From contig JAPLEO010000001.1 in NCBI GenBank assembly GCA_026391125.1, forward strand, positions 1 through 64,000: 64,000 nt of DNA, given 5' to 3'. This document shows positions 9,802-21,037 of the stretch, in pieces. A program made the position numbers and the translations under genes. Each line of letters begins with the position of its first letter. Positions within the stretch are counted from its first letter, which is position 1. Source of the DNA: Bacteroidota bacterium (GTDB lineage: Bacteria; Bacteroidota; Bacteroidia; Chitinophagales; Chitinophagaceae). The notes below the pieces were generated by a model. That model was given only the letters and a program-made list of their open reading frames with translations. It did not search any database and was not told where the DNA came from.

Positions 9802-10392
9802 ATGTGGTATTACCTTTCTGTTTTTGCAGCAGCATTTCTTGTAGACCTTTTGCCATTTTTCGGTCCGCCCGCATGGACCGTAATGGTATTTTTTCAAATG
9901 AAATTTGATTTAAATATTTGGTACGTTCTAATCTCAGGTGTTCTTGGATCAGCTTTAGGTAGATACACTTTGTTTTTGTACATCCCATATTTATCAGATC
10001 GTTATATTAAATTGGAGAAAAATGAAGACCTCCATTTTATTGGAACAAAGTTGGCTGATAAAGGATGGAAGATTCAAGCCTTCGTTTTTTTATATACTTT
10101 AATGCCCCTTCCAACTACAAGTTTATTTACTGCAGCAGGTATTGCCAAAATAAAAGCCATTTATATTGTGCCAACCTTCCTTGTCGGTAAATTTTTAAGC
10201 GATTTATTAATGGTATTTACAGGAGATTATGTAGCAAATAATACAGCAAGTTTTTTAAAGGGTTTTCTAACATGGAAAAGTCTATCAGGAATTGCATTGG
10301 GCATATTTATTCTGTGTATGCTTTTATTCATTGATTGGAGAAAACTTTTAATTGAAAAGAAGTTTTCTTTAAATTTTCGTATCCTAAAGTAG
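9802..10392 (+). CDS. Small multi-pass membrane protein, VTT/YqaA-like
   Basis: 196 aa with several hydrophobic segments; AFVFLYTLMPLPTTSLFTAAG resembles VTT/SNARE-associated-like proteins. Confidence 0.5.
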   Translation: MWYYLSVFAAAFLVDLLPFFGPPAWTVMVFFQMKFDLNIWYVLISGVLGSALGRYTLFLYIPYLSDRYIKLEKNEDLHFIGTKLADKGWKIQAFVFLYTLMPLPTTSLFTAAGIAKIKAIYIVPTFLVGKFLSDLLMVFTGDYVANNTASFLKGFLTWKSLSGIALGIFILCMLLFIDWRKLLIEKKFSLNFRILK

Positions 10393-10397
10393 CAGGA

Positions 10398-11501
10398 TCA
10401 AATCTTCAAAAAGATTTTCTTTTTGTATAAAAATTGGCACATTTTCCATTCTAAAGCAAATACAGCCAATGCACTAATCATTCCAATAGTATTAGTAGTA
10501 CATCCTAAATAAGGAAGTAATCCCTTCCCAAATGCATGAATATATTCAGAAAACCAACGGTCTGCTACAATTTCAATAAATAGGTAGATAAAAATAGAAT
10601 TCATCCCTACCACTGTGAAAAACTGAAGATAGTTTTTATGAGCTTTCACATCAATCCACCAATAGCTTAATGCCAGAAAAAGCAAACAATAACCACCTGA
10701 AACAAATACAAAGGAACTTGTAGCAATACGTTTAATGACAGGAGTAATAGTCATGTCCATTCCAAATCCAATAATTAGAAATATAGCTCCAACAACTAAA
10801 AGCCATTTTATTTTTACTTTAGATGATAAGTCAGACAGTAATAACTTTCCCGCTAAAACTCCCCAAATGGTATGAGCAGCAGTAGGTATGCAATTAATTG
10901 CAACCCATCCACCCTTGTTGATTTTATTCATTAGTAGTACATCCACGTAGTTACCAAAATTCTGTTGGTCTGTGAATGGTTGATCAAACCCCGAAATATG
11001 CGCAAAACGATACAGAATTTCTGTGAGTAGTAAAAGAAATAAACTGAATATAAATTGCCACTTAAACTCCCAACGAAAAATCAGGAAAGCAATAAGTGTT
11101 GTTACTGATAATTGTGTAAGTACATCCCAGAGTTCAAATGATAGTCCATTTGGTCGCACCGCATAATCAAACACTCCCCAGAAGAAAAGCCAACCTGATC
11201 TTTTCAATACTTTAATAAATGATCGATTCCAAGGAACTCCTTCATTCTGCTGTCTTTGCAAGGAGTAAACCATTGCTGTACCTGCCATGAACATAAATCC
11301 AGGCTGTATTAAATCCCAAAATCGAATTCCATTCCAGGGATGATGAAAGAATTGTTGTGTCAATAATTGTGCAGCATTACCTTCTAATGAATTATTTAAA
11401 GATTCATACAGCCCAGCACTTTCAAGCATTAACAGTATCATAATCAAACCTCGCATAAAATCAAGTGAGAGTACACGATTGGGCATTGAGCTGTGATTCA
11501 T
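10398..11501 (-). CDS. Multi-pass membrane protein, heparan-alpha-glucosaminide N-acetyltransferase-like (DUF5009 type)
   Basis: RVLSLDFMRGLIMILLMLESAG, HHPWNGIRFWDLIQPGFMFMAGTAM. Confidence 0.75.
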   Translation of the reverse strand: MNHSSMPNRVLSLDFMRGLIMILLMLESAGLYESLNNSLEGNAAQLLTQQFFHHPWNGIRFWDLIQPGFMFMAGTAMVYSLQRQQNEGVPWNRSFIKVLKRSGWLFFWGVFDYAVRPNGLSFELWDVLTQLSVTTLIAFLIFRWEFKWQFIFSLFLLLLTEILYRFAHISGFDQPFTDQQNFGNYVDVLLMNKINKGGWVAINCIPTAAHTIWGVLAGKLLLSDLSSKVKIKWLLVVGAIFLIIGFGMDMTITPVIKRIATSSFVFVSGGYCLLFLALSYWWIDVKAHKNYLQFFTVVGMNSIFIYLFIEIVADRWFSEYIHAFGKGLLPYLGCTTNTIGMISALAVFALEWKMCQFLYKKKIFLKI

Positions 11502-11515
11502 AATGTAGATTTTAA

Positions 11516-12451
11516 TTATTTCCCAAGTAAAAATTCGAGTGGCATTTCAAAGCGGCTTCTCCAGGATCCTTCGCTGTGATCTTGTCCGGGAAAATATTTT
11601 GTTATCCATTTTTTTTCATTGTAACCTTTTGTCTTCATTACTTCATCCACCTTTTTTTGTAACGACGGATACATAGCATCCAATGTTTTATCTCCATAAT
11701 CAAAATAAAATTTATGCTGCTTCGGGTTGGGAAGATTGTTTTTTAAATAATCAACAAAGGCATCTGGAATTGGGTTGTCTTTCGTTACAAAAATTCCAGG
11801 CCAATGGGTTGATAAGCAAGCCGCTCCACCAAATACATTTGGATATTCACAGATGGCATACATTGAAATTAAACCACCCATACTACTGCCTGCAATAAAA
11901 GTATGTGCCGCATCTTTTCTGGTACTATATTTTTTATCAATCAATGGTTTTAACTCTTCTACCAAAAATTTGAGATACCCATCAGATTGAATTTGATAAT
12001 TTCCAAAAACAGATACCCCATTATTTCTAGCAGCACTTAATACTAACTCTTTTTTCTTGGCATCTAAATTTTCAAAAGGTTTTTGTGGAAAATAATCCGC
12101 GTGTCTACTTTTATCGCCATTCCAAACTCCCACAACAATAAGATCCTGAAGTTTCCCTTCCTTTAAGAGTCGAGTTATTATTTTATGAACATCCCATGAT
12201 TTTTTATTCCAAGTGGTGGTGGAGTCGAATAGCATTTGTCCGTCATGCATATACAATACTGCATATTTTTTCTTAGGGCTATAGCCATCCGGCAACCAAA
12301 CATCAACATTTCTTGCGTCAACATATTTAGAGCTTAGTTTTTCAATACGTTCAATAGTGCCATTCTCCACTTTGGGAATTGATTGGGCTTGAAGCAAAAA
12401 CATTGAAAAAAAAAGGTTAAAAATTAACTGTACAGATAGCTTTAGTTTCAT
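11516..12451 (-). CDS. Alpha/beta hydrolase, putative esterase (esterase D / enterochelin esterase-like)
   Basis: VLYMHDGQMLFD, FIAGSSMGGLISMYA nucleophile elbow, GQDHSEGSWRSRF catalytic His region. Confidence 0.9.
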   Translation of the reverse strand: MKLKLSVQLIFNLFFSMFLLQAQSIPKVENGTIERIEKLSSKYVDARNVDVWLPDGYSPKKKYAVLYMHDGQMLFDSTTTWNKKSWDVHKIITRLLKEGKLQDLIVVGVWNGDKSRHADYFPQKPFENLDAKKKELVLSAARNNGVSVFGNYQIQSDGYLKFLVEELKPLIDKKYSTRKDAAHTFIAGSSMGGLISMYAICEYPNVFGGAACLSTHWPGIFVTKDNPIPDAFVDYLKNNLPNPKQHKFYFDYGDKTLDAMYPSLQKKVDEVMKTKGYNEKKWITKYFPGQDHSEGSWRSRFEMPLEFLLGK

Positions 12452-12662
12452 TTTACTCTTTTTGAAGTCATGTAACTTAAATGAGTAATTTAAATAAATT
12501 TTTCCTCATTAACTATTGAAATAAAGTAAAGGGTTGATAGGACTTTGAATTTATTCACCAATTTTAGTCGAAAACTTTTGTATAAGAAAAAAATAGGCAT
12601 ACTATTTGCCAATTAATATCCATATCCATTTATTGGAATATTATCATCAAAATAATTAGATC

Positions 12663-13472
12663 ATGATCAAAAAGTATTTATCTGCTGTAATTATAGTTTT
12701 GTTCATTGTTTCCTGTTCTCGGAATACAATTACAGGGCGAAGCCAATTAACGCTGGTTCCCGAAAGCCAGGTTCAATCCTTAGCCGTAAGTCAGTACAAA
12801 GAATTTTTGAATAAAAACAAAGTGATTCCCAATAATTCAAAAGATGCTGAAATGGTGAAGCGGGTTGGCAATAAAATTGCAATTGCAATTGATAAGTATT
12901 ATAAAGAACATGGAATGCCGAATGCGCTAAAAGGCTATCAATGGGAATTTAATTTAGTAGAAAATAAAGAAGTGAACGCCTGGTGTATGCCCGGTGGTAA
13001 AGTGGTTTGTTATACCGGACTTTTACCCATTGCGCAAAATGAAACCGCATTGGCGATAGTATTAGGTCACGAAATTACACATGCTGTGGCAGGACATGGC
13101 AGAGAAAGAATGAGTGAACAATTATTGGCACAAGGATTGGGTATCGTAGGAGATATTGCATTAGGTAATAACCCTCAAACGGTAAGCATATTTAATCAGG
13201 TTTATATGCCATCGGCTCAAGTGGGAGTATTGTTACCTAATTCCAGAAAGCAAGAAAACGAAGCAGATCATTATGGTTTAATATTTGCTGCAATGGCTGG
13301 ATATAATCCGGAAGATGCCATACCATTTTGGAAAAGAATGGCAGCGATGGGAGGAGAGAAGCCCCCCATCTTTTTAAGTGACCATCCGGCTGATGAAGAG
13401 AGAATTAAAAATTTACAAGCTTTAATGCCAGAAGCATTAAAATATTTTCATGCTGTAAAAAGCCCCCTGTAA
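12663..13472 (+). CDS. M48 family metallopeptidase (lipoprotein)
   Basis: Lipobox-like VSCS; HEITHAVAGHG (HExxH), NEADHYG third ligand. Confidence 0.93.
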   Translation: MIKKYLSAVIIVLFIVSCSRNTITGRSQLTLVPESQVQSLAVSQYKEFLNKNKVIPNNSKDAEMVKRVGNKIAIAIDKYYKEHGMPNALKGYQWEFNLVENKEVNAWCMPGGKVVCYTGLLPIAQNETALAIVLGHEITHAVAGHGRERMSEQLLAQGLGIVGDIALGNNPQTVSIFNQVYMPSAQVGVLLPNSRKQENEADHYGLIFAAMAGYNPEDAIPFWKRMAAMGGEKPPIFLSDHPADEERIKNLQALMPEALKYFHAVKSPL

Positions 13473-13493
13473 AATTAATTACAGAGGGCTTTA
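13458..13493. terminator. Bidirectional intrinsic terminator between convergent genes
   Basis: AAAGCCCCCTGTAAaattaaTTACAGAGGGCTTT hairpin (one mismatch) overlapping the M48 stop codon. Confidence 0.65.
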
Positions 13494-13521
13494 GCAAATG
13501 AATCAATATTAGTTCAACACG

Positions 13522-16500
13522 TTAATTTCGTTTCTCAACCATTGGAACCGCAGGTGCTTTGAATTCTTTTGTTTTCAATAAATTTTTTATCTCTACAATT
13601 GCTCTCTCTAATTGTAGATCAATACCCTTAGCCATTGCTCCTAAATCTTCTGGCACTTCAATATCAGGGTCTACACCATGTCCTTCCTTAAACCATGTTC
13701 CATCAGGATTATAAAGCCTGAAAGATGGAGCAGTAATATTGCCACCATCCACAAAATCAGGATAACCACTAATGCCAATGAGTCCTCCCCAGGTACGAGT
13801 ACCGATTAATGGTCCCAGATTTTTCTTACGGAAATAGTCGGGGAATGCATCTCCCCCGCTTCCGCTCCATCCATTGATGAGCATTACTTTAGGACCAAAA
13901 TTGGCGTAGCCAGGGAACTGCCAAGGCTTACCATCTCTTGTGGCAACATAAGATAAAGGAGTACGATTTAGCATTTCAATGAATCGGTCTGGAATTTGAC
14001 CACCATTATTGAAACGTTCATCGATGATCAAAGCTTTTTTATTCCATTGCGCATTAAACTGTCGCATTAATTCACTTTGTCCGTCTAATCCGGTACTTGG
14101 CACATAAATATATCCTACTTCACTATTAGTTGCCTCTTCAACTCGTTTACGCATACCTTCTATCCAATCTAAATTTCGCAGTCGATATTCATCATCCATC
14201 GTTTTAACCACTGCAGTCTTAGCACCAGCTAATGATGCTGATGTATTATAAGTAAGTTCTACCGTTTTATTTGCAAGTCCTTGAAAAGCAACATAGGGTT
14301 CGTTCTCAGTAGTAACTGGAATGCCATTAACAGCAAGAATAAAATCACCTTCTTTAATATCAGTTCCAGTACGCTCTAAAGGAGATCTTGTTTCTGCATC
14401 CCAGATAGCGCCCTTGATTATTTTTTTAATTTTATAATAATTGCCATCTGCCTCCCAGTTAATTCCTAAATAGCCAATTTGTTCTGATTTCACTTTTTCG
14501 AAATCACCACCACCATGATAGGTATGACTAGAATTTAATTCTCCTATCATTTCACCAATTACAAAATCAACTTCTTCCCGGGTAGTTGCACCATTCAAAA
14601 TTTTCAAATATCTTTCTTTGGTTAATGCCCAATCTACCCCATGCATATTTTTATCATAAAAATAATCCCGCTCAATCCGCCATGCATCATTAAAGATTTG
14701 TTTCCATTCCAGCATTGGATCAATCGTCATTTGCATTTCATTCAAACGTAAAGGCTTATCAAACTTTGCCGATTCTTCAGGAGAAATAACAGCCATAGCT
14801 GGCCCTTTTGCAACTAACATTTTTTCATCATTCCCGCTTAATGTATATCCATCTACATCATTTATAATTGTTTTTTCTTCGCGCTTTTCTAGGTCGTAAA
14901 ATTTAATAGAACCTTTTCCTTCAGTCGAACCCGTATTGGGATATCGCATATAAATTAATTTCCCTTTTATTGCCCCAAGAGAATTTAAATTACCCGCAGG
15001 TAATGGCAATAGTTCTAAACGACCTTCCATCCCTTCAAAGTCGATGACAACTGCTGCTACTTCTACTTTCTTTTCGGCTTCAGCTGGCTTGGCTTTATCT
15101 TCTTTCTTTTTACTATCTTTTTTAGGTTCTTCTTTTACAACCGCTTTTTCCAAATCTTTCAATGCAATCGTATCATTTTTTGCATATAAAAGTGAAGCGG
15201 TGTTTTTTTGCAAGCCAATAGCTGCTAGTTGTGTACTGTTAGCATAAATAAATGTATTATCCGCATCACTATAATAAGGCTGGAATGTTTGGTTGGTTGC
15301 CACAAAAAGGTATTTGCCATCAACACTAAATACCGGATTATTACAACTATAATATCCATTGGTAACCTGTGTGGTTTTATTTTCTTTAGTATCGAAAATA
15401 AAAACGGCATTGTGCAGATTTTCTAAATCGCGACTATACGCCAACCATCTACTATCGGCCGACCAACTAAAAGTAAATCCTTCCATATTACCATGTGAAA
15501 AGTAAAGACCCTGATCGATATCGGTGGTATTTCCTGAAGCGATATCAAATAATTTCATTTTACCTGCTTTATCAATAAAAGCGAGTTGTTTGCTATTTGG
15601 TGAAAATGAAATCCCATAGCGGTACCCAGCCCCATAATTAGTAATTTTTCTTGCAGCATTTTCTTTTCCCAGTTCCATAAACCATAGCTCATATTCTCCA
15701 CTTTTATCACTCCAGTAAGCGATGGTTCTTCCATCGGGCGACCATGAAGGATAACGTTCTGCCACACCTTGCGTCATGGTGATATTTTTTATAAACCCAT
15801 TTTCAGCAGGCACATTAAAAATATCGCCTCTTGCTTCCACTAATACTCTTTTCCCATCGTTACTAATTGCATAATGCTGTGCAAATTCTGCAGCAGAAAC
15901 ATTTTTTGATTTTATAAGTGTTTTATCACTTACCAGGTTAACTTTTACTTCCTTGGGTTCCTGTGTAGCAAAAGGGAAAAGAAATAATTTACCACCTGCT
16001 TCAAAAACTATATCATCTGGTCCTTGTGAAGGGTAATGCACATCATAATCAGTAAATTTTGTTAGTTGCTCAAATGTTTTTTTCTGCGTGTCATACTTCC
16101 AGATATTCATTCGCATTTCCGGACCACGATCGCTTAGAAAATAAATAGATTGTTCGTGCCACATAGGAAATTCATCTCCTGCATCACTATTAGCGCTAAT
16201 ATTTACTTCGCTTTGTTTTGCAAAATCATAGATGCGAATATCGCCATTAGTACCACCACGATAACGCTTCCAGTTACGGCCTACCTGACTCATTATTACA
16301 ACCGCCATTTGTTTTCCATCCGGTGAGTAACTTCCATATTCGGCATATGCCAGGGGCAACTTTGTTTCAATACCACCAGTGGCAGGAACTAAATAAAATT
16401 GATTAAACCTTTGTTTACCACTTTCGCGAGGGGCAGCAAATAAAATTTGTTTTCCATCATTGCTCCAATCCACTACCCGATCATTAGAACCATGAGCTGT

Positions 16501-16806
16501 AATTCTTTGAGGTACCCCACCAGTTATAGGCATGGTGTAAACATCTCGATTGCCATCATAAGCAGCATTAAATGCAATAGTATTGCCATCAGGAGAAAAC
16601 TTGGTATTGGATTCAACTCCGGGAGTTGAACTTAATTTAATTGCCAATCCGCCTTCTTTGGGTACTATCCAAAGGTCGTTAGCATATGTAAAAACAATCT
16701 TTGTTTTAGATACATCTGGAAAACGGAAAAGTCCTGCATCAATCTGGGCTGATACAGAAATTCCTATTAATAGGCCAAGGCATGTAATTAGATAATTTTT
16801 TTTCAT
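13522..16806 (-). CDS. Tricorn-like S41 protease (beta-propeller, PDZ, S41 catalytic domain), secreted
   Basis: TolB/WD-like propeller repeats (SPDGKQIAF), C1-like NDAWRIERDYFYDKNMHGVDW, PDZ, NGWSGSGGDAFPDYF catalytic serine. Confidence 0.93.
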   Translation of the reverse strand: MKKNYLITCLGLLIGISVSAQIDAGLFRFPDVSKTKIVFTYANDLWIVPKEGGLAIKLSSTPGVESNTKFSPDGNTIAFNAAYDGNRDVYTMPITGGVPQRITAHGSNDRVVDWSNDGKQILFAAPRESGKQRFNQFYLVPATGGIETKLPLAYAEYGSYSPDGKQMAVVIMSQVGRNWKRYRGGTNGDIRIYDFAKQSEVNISANSDAGDEFPMWHEQSIYFLSDRGPEMRMNIWKYDTQKKTFEQLTKFTDYDVHYPSQGPDDIVFEAGGKLFLFPFATQEPKEVKVNLVSDKTLIKSKNVSAAEFAQHYAISNDGKRVLVEARGDIFNVPAENGFIKNITMTQGVAERYPSWSPDGRTIAYWSDKSGEYELWFMELGKENAARKITNYGAGYRYGISFSPNSKQLAFIDKAGKMKLFDIASGNTTDIDQGLYFSHGNMEGFTFSWSADSRWLAYSRDLENLHNAVFIFDTKENKTTQVTNGYYSCNNPVFSVDGKYLFVATNQTFQPYYSDADNTFIYANSTQLAAIGLQKNTASLLYAKNDTIALKDLEKAVVKEEPKKDSKKKEDKAKPAEAEKKVEVAAVVIDFEGMEGRLELLPLPAGNLNSLGAIKGKLIYMRYPNTGSTEGKGSIKFYDLEKREEKTIINDVDGYTLSGNDEKMLVAKGPAMAVISPEESAKFDKPLRLNEMQMTIDPMLEWKQIFNDAWRIERDYFYDKNMHGVDWALTKERYLKILNGATTREEVDFVIGEMIGELNSSHTYHGGGDFEKVKSEQIGYLGINWEADGNYYKIKKIIKGAIWDAETRSPLERTGTDIKEGDFILAVNGIPVTTENEPYVAFQGLANKTVELTYNTSASLAGAKTAVVKTMDDEYRLRNLDWIEGMRKRVEEATNSEVGYIYVPSTGLDGQSELMRQFNAQWNKKALIIDERFNNGGQIPDRFIEMLNRTPLSYVATRDGKPWQFPGYANFGPKVMLINGWSGSGGDAFPDYFRKKNLGPLIGTRTWGGLIGISGYPDFVDGGNITAPSFRLYNPDGTWFKEGHGVDPDIEVPEDLGAMAKGIDLQLERAIVEIKNLLKTKEFKAPAVPMVEKRN

Positions 16807-16930
16807 TTTAATAAATTATTGGTGATAATGGGAGCCGAATTAAATTCCTATTTAAATTAAGGATATTATTTATATATCCCATGCTATTTACATAAAACCC
16901 AAAAAAATAAGGATAACTGGCAACAAAAAA

Positions 16931-16962
16931 ATCCCATGCTAGTTGAATCACTAACATGGGAT
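16931..16962 (-). terminator. Intrinsic terminator of DUF2911 gene
   Basis: ATCCCATGcTAGTtgaatcACTAaCATGGGAT hairpin followed on the minus strand by TTTTTTTG. Confidence 0.6.
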
Positions 16963-16984
16963 ATACAAAACGAGATAGCTGATA

Positions 16985-17767
16985 TTAATTTCTGGAAATG
17001 AAATCCTTAGCCAATCTTTGATAATCGTTACTACCAGCGGCAACGGCAGCTTCAAAACATTGCTCAGCAGTTTTCTTCGCTGCTTCTGAATTACCTAGTA
17101 ACTTTTCGATATTTGCTTTTACAAAATGCATATAATAAGCACCTGGCACTTCCGCTAAAGCTATATCAATATATTCCAAGGCTTTGGCAAGATCACCAGC
17201 CAACATTAAATTAAAGATAGCAGCCTGAAAATAGGGCTTTTTTTCGCCTTGCATTTGAGCTTCAAAGCTTTCTTTAAGTCTTGCTACAATATGTGTTCCG
17301 ATCTTTATTGAAACAGAAACATTTGCCCAACTCACTTCTAAAACACAAGTTTCGTACCCAAAGCTGTGAAACTGTATAGTGAATGTTTCAGAAAATACAG
17401 AGGTATTTTGAACTGGAACTTCAACTTCCAATATGTTCTTTGCAGCATCATATCCTCTTAGCCCTGCTGCAATATCTGTATTTAAAATAATTTTCCATTT
17501 TGTTTCTTGGGGTATGGCGAATACCAAGTAAGTACCTGCCTGAACTTTTTGTCCCTCAATCTCTACATCATCAGTGAAATTTATCTGTGTGGCTGCATCA
17601 GCACCAAAGCGCCATAATTTACCAAAGGGTGCCAAAATACTGTTTTCGCCAAATACTTTTCTCCCTTTGATTAAAGGACGAGAATAATTGATTGAAATTT
17701 TACCTAAACCAAAGTCTTGTGTGAGATTTTGCCTTGGGCTTGAACTGGGCATGGAAAGTATACTCAT
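16985..17767 (-). CDS. DUF2911 domain-containing protein
   Basis: SPRQNLTQDFGLGKISINYSRPLIKGRKVFG...LAPFGKLWRFGADAATQI. Confidence 0.85.
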   Translation of the reverse strand: MSILSMPSSSPRQNLTQDFGLGKISINYSRPLIKGRKVFGENSILAPFGKLWRFGADAATQINFTDDVEIEGQKVQAGTYLVFAIPQETKWKIILNTDIAAGLRGYDAAKNILEVEVPVQNTSVFSETFTIQFHSFGYETCVLEVSWANVSVSIKIGTHIVARLKESFEAQMQGEKKPYFQAAIFNLMLAGDLAKALEYIDIALAEVPGAYYMHFVKANIEKLLGNSEAAKKTAEQCFEAAVAAGSNDYQRLAKDFISRN

Positions 17768-17848
17768 GATTGTGATTTTGTAATAATTAAACTGTACGCG
17801 AATGTATCATTTAATAAATAAAATAGATTCTAAAAAATGTAGATGTTA

Positions 17849-18451
17849 TTAATTGCTTCTTTGCCAATTAACATTAACAATGATCTCATTTTTTCGATTA
17901 ATAAATTGGTAAGGAGCATTGTAACCTAAAAATCGAAAGTTTCCGAAATACTCAATTTTATTTTCAATCAATAGATTTATAAGTCTTTGAGTATTCTGTT
18001 TAATATCATCATCCGAAGCATAGCCTCCGAACTGGATAGCTGCTACTGTCTCATCGGGAACGGTTTGTATTATTACCTTTGCATCATTAGGTTTTGGTAA
18101 ACTCTGAGCATTGAAAGCAGAAGGCATAACAAAGCTCATAGTAGATGCAGAATCATTGATATCCATATGAACGGGCGAAGTCATTGCAATACTTTTTCCG
18201 CCATCGTTTCCTCCAAAAATATATCCTGCCAATTTTCTAAATCCTGGGCTGGCAAGCTCTTTATAGGTTTTAGCTGAGGATGTAATCGAAGCCATGGTAA
18301 CAGAAGGATAAAAGCGGATTTCAAACTTACCTTTTGAAAAGAGTGTTTTATAAATTTGTGTTTCTGTTTTACCTGTAGACATCACTAAATATATTTGAAT
18401 TACTATAATTAAAGCAACAATTAAGAATGCGATTAGTAAAATTATTTTCAT
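17849..18451 (-). CDS. SOUL family heme-binding protein
   Basis: FEIRFYPSVTMASI...GFRKLAGYIFGGN...IAMTSPVHMD. Start set to the internal MKIILLIAFL rather than the longest-ORF start. Confidence 0.88.
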   Translation of the reverse strand: MKIILLIAFLIVALIIVIQIYLVMSTGKTETQIYKTLFSKGKFEIRFYPSVTMASITSSAKTYKELASPGFRKLAGYIFGGNDGGKSIAMTSPVHMDINDSASTMSFVMPSAFNAQSLPKPNDAKVIIQTVPDETVAAIQFGGYASDDDIKQNTQRLINLLIENKIEYFGNFRFLGYNAPYQFINRKNEIIVNVNWQRSN

Positions 18452-18771
18452 AAAAGTGTAATTGTTTAATAATACAAAATTAAGCAAAAACTAAGCTACT
18501 TATTTATTGAGATTATTCAGAGAATAATTGTACTTAATCCTAAAATAAAATAACTATATAGTACCTACTAGATTTATCAGGTTCGTCTATTCAATTAGTA
18601 AAATATTGGCTGATTAAAAATTTATTAACTTCTGTCTACTAAAAGCATATTGTGGAATTTTTCGAACAAATTGTTCTTCTAAGAATAAACGGTATTCACA
18701 ATTTTTTTGTAAATGCTTTTTTGCAAAAACTTTTTAATGCCTCTAATTGTATTAAATAAAAACAAACAAAT

Positions 18772-19275
18772 ATGAAAATGAAATTTTTATTGATGTTCCT
18801 TATTGGTGGCATCATTTCTGCATCCGCACAAAAAACAGTAGTTGATGTAGCTATTGGTTCAAAAGATCATTCCACTTTAGTTGTTGCGGTTAAAGCAGCT
18901 GATTTAGTTAGTACACTACAAGGTAAAGGGCCTTTTACCGTATTTGCACCAACTAATGAAGCATTTGCCAAATTACCTAAAGGCACTGTTGAAAATCTAT
19001 TGAAACCAGAGAACAAAACAACATTAGCTAAAATTTTGACTTATCACGTTGTGGCTGGTAATTTAGATGCCGCAGCAGTTGTGAAAGCAATAAAAGCTGG
19101 CAATGGAAAAGTTGAGTTAAAAACTGTAAGTGGTGGAGCTTTAACAGCTTCATTAAAAAACGGCAAAGTGATTTTAACGGATGAAAAAGGTGGAATCGCA
19201 ACTGTTACAGCTACTGATCTAAAAGCAGAGAATGGTGTAGTACATGTTATTGACACTGTTTTGATGCCTAAATAA
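18772..19275 (+). CDS. Fasciclin (FAS1) domain protein, secreted
   Basis: [25 protein letters not shown]...LTYHVVAG...[14 protein letters not shown]. Confidence 0.95.
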   Translation: MKMKFLLMFLIGGIISASAQKTVVDVAIGSKDHSTLVVAVKAADLVSTLQGKGPFTVFAPTNEAFAKLPKGTVENLLKPENKTTLAKILTYHVVAGNLDAAAVVKAIKAGNGKVELKTVSGGALTASLKNGKVILTDEKGGIATVTATDLKAENGVVHVIDTVLMPK

Positions 19276-19282
19276 GTTATTC

Positions 19283-19331
19283 AAAAAAAAATATGGGTCA
19301 TACAATAAAATGTATTATCCATATTTTTTTA
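19283..19331 (+). terminator. Intrinsic terminator after fasciclin gene
   Basis: AAAAAAATATGG...TACAataaaaTGTA...CCATATTTTTTT hairpin and T tract. Confidence 0.5.
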
Positions 19332-19364
19332 CTGGTTATTTTAAATGAATCCGTTTATCATTAA

Positions 19365-20984
19365 TTGATGACTATGTTAAAGAACATTTTTCCCCAGGTT
19401 TCTCAAATTCCAAATGAATGGCAGCTGAGTGAATTTATTGAGCAACGTGAATATCTTATAAACGGTGAGCTTAGGATTTGGGAAGGCCCCATGAATGAAG
19501 TGGTGTCGCCAGTATCAATCAATGATGGCGATAGTACTGTGAAAAATATTATTGGCACAACCCCACTTCTAACTCAAAAGGAATCATTAGAAGCCTTGGA
19601 TGCTGCTGTTCTTGCTTATAATAACGGCACTGGGGAATGGCCCACTATGAGTATTACAAAACGAATTACACATATAGAACAGTTTCTTTTTGAAATGAAA
19701 AAACAAAGGGGGCTTGTTGTTAAGTTATTGATGTGGGAGATAGGCAAAAACTTACCAGATAGTGAAAAGGAATTTGACAGAACCTGCATATATATAGAAG
19801 ACACCATCAAGGAATTAAAAAAACTCGATCATGACAATTCTAGCTTTGATATTGAAGAAGGCGTAATTGCTCAGATTAGGCGGGTTCCGATGGGTGTGGC
19901 CTTATGCATGGGGCCTTATAATTATCCATTAAATGAAACATTTACTACTTTAATCCCTGCATTAATTATGGGTAATACTGTGGTGTTTAAGCCTGCTAAA
20001 TATGGCGTACTTTTTATAAAACCATTACTAACAGTTTTTAAAAACTGTTTTCCAAAAGGCGTCGTCAATATCATTTATGGTAAGGGAAGAGAAACGGTGG
20101 GTGCGTTAATGGAGACCGGAAAGATAGATGTATTTGCCTTCATAGGAACCAACAAAGGCGCCAGTGATATTAAGAAATTACATCCCAAGCCAAATCGTTT
20201 AAGGAGTGTCCTTGGGTTGGATGAAAAAAATCCTGCCATTGTTTTACCAGACGCAGATATTGAAAATGCAGTCAGTGAATGTCTTGCCGGATCGCTATCC
20301 TTCAATGGTCAAAGGTGCACCGCATTAAAAATAATTTTCGTTCAAGAGAACATAGTAGAAGATTTTATCAAAAAATTTATTGATGGCGTATCAAAATTAA
20401 AGTGTGGTATGCCTTGGGAAAAAGATGTAAAGATCACCCCCTTGCCGGAGCCTGGAAAAACCGCTTATTTAACTAACCTGCTAAACGACGCTAGGCAGTT
20501 GGGTGCATCCGTATTGAATGAAAATGGAGGCGAAGTAAATGATACTTTCTTTTACCCTGCAGTACTTTACCCCGTAAATGCTCAAATGCGGATTTACTCA
20601 GAAGAACAGTTTGGCCCATTGGTTCCTATAGTTTCTTACAAAAATATGGAAGAAGTAATCGACTATGTTGTTCAATCTAACTTCGGTCAACAGCTTAGCA
20701 TATTTGGAAGAAATTCAAAATTAATTGGTCATTTAATTGATGAACTCGCCAATCAAGTAGGACGCATTAATATTAATGCACAATGTCAGCGTGGGCCTGA
20801 TGCATTTCCATTTAATGGAAGAAAAGATAGTGCAGAGGGAACGCTAAGTGTGCATGATGCATTAAGAGCATTTAGTATTCGCATATTGATTAGCACAAAA
20901 GACAATGCAATTAATAAAGAAATTGTGCAAACAATTGTAAGAGAACATCAAAGCAATTACTTAAGACTAGATTATATTTTTTAA
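19365..20984 (+). CDS. Aldehyde dehydrogenase, likely NADP-dependent non-phosphorylating GAPDH (GapN-like)
   Basis: PMGVALCMGPYNYPLNETFTTLIPALIMGN, SLSFNGQRCTALK catalytic Cys region, EEQFGPLVPI. Confidence 0.85.
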   Translation: MMTMLKNIFPQVSQIPNEWQLSEFIEQREYLINGELRIWEGPMNEVVSPVSINDGDSTVKNIIGTTPLLTQKESLEALDAAVLAYNNGTGEWPTMSITKRITHIEQFLFEMKKQRGLVVKLLMWEIGKNLPDSEKEFDRTCIYIEDTIKELKKLDHDNSSFDIEEGVIAQIRRVPMGVALCMGPYNYPLNETFTTLIPALIMGNTVVFKPAKYGVLFIKPLLTVFKNCFPKGVVNIIYGKGRETVGALMETGKIDVFAFIGTNKGASDIKKLHPKPNRLRSVLGLDEKNPAIVLPDADIENAVSECLAGSLSFNGQRCTALKIIFVQENIVEDFIKKFIDGVSKLKCGMPWEKDVKITPLPEPGKTAYLTNLLNDARQLGASVLNENGGEVNDTFFYPAVLYPVNAQMRIYSEEQFGPLVPIVSYKNMEEVIDYVVQSNFGQQLSIFGRNSKLIGHLIDELANQVGRININAQCQRGPDAFPFNGRKDSAEGTLSVHDALRAFSIRILISTKDNAINKEIVQTIVREHQSNYLRLDYIF

Positions 20985-21037
20985 TAAGTTCATTGTTTTA
21001 CATCTTGTTTTTATGAAAACATATCATAATAAAAGCT

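Noticed and set aside
15044-15247. 67 aa plus-strand Ser/Phe-rich ORF
   Set aside because: Antisense of the Lys/Glu/Ala-rich linker in the tricorn protease.
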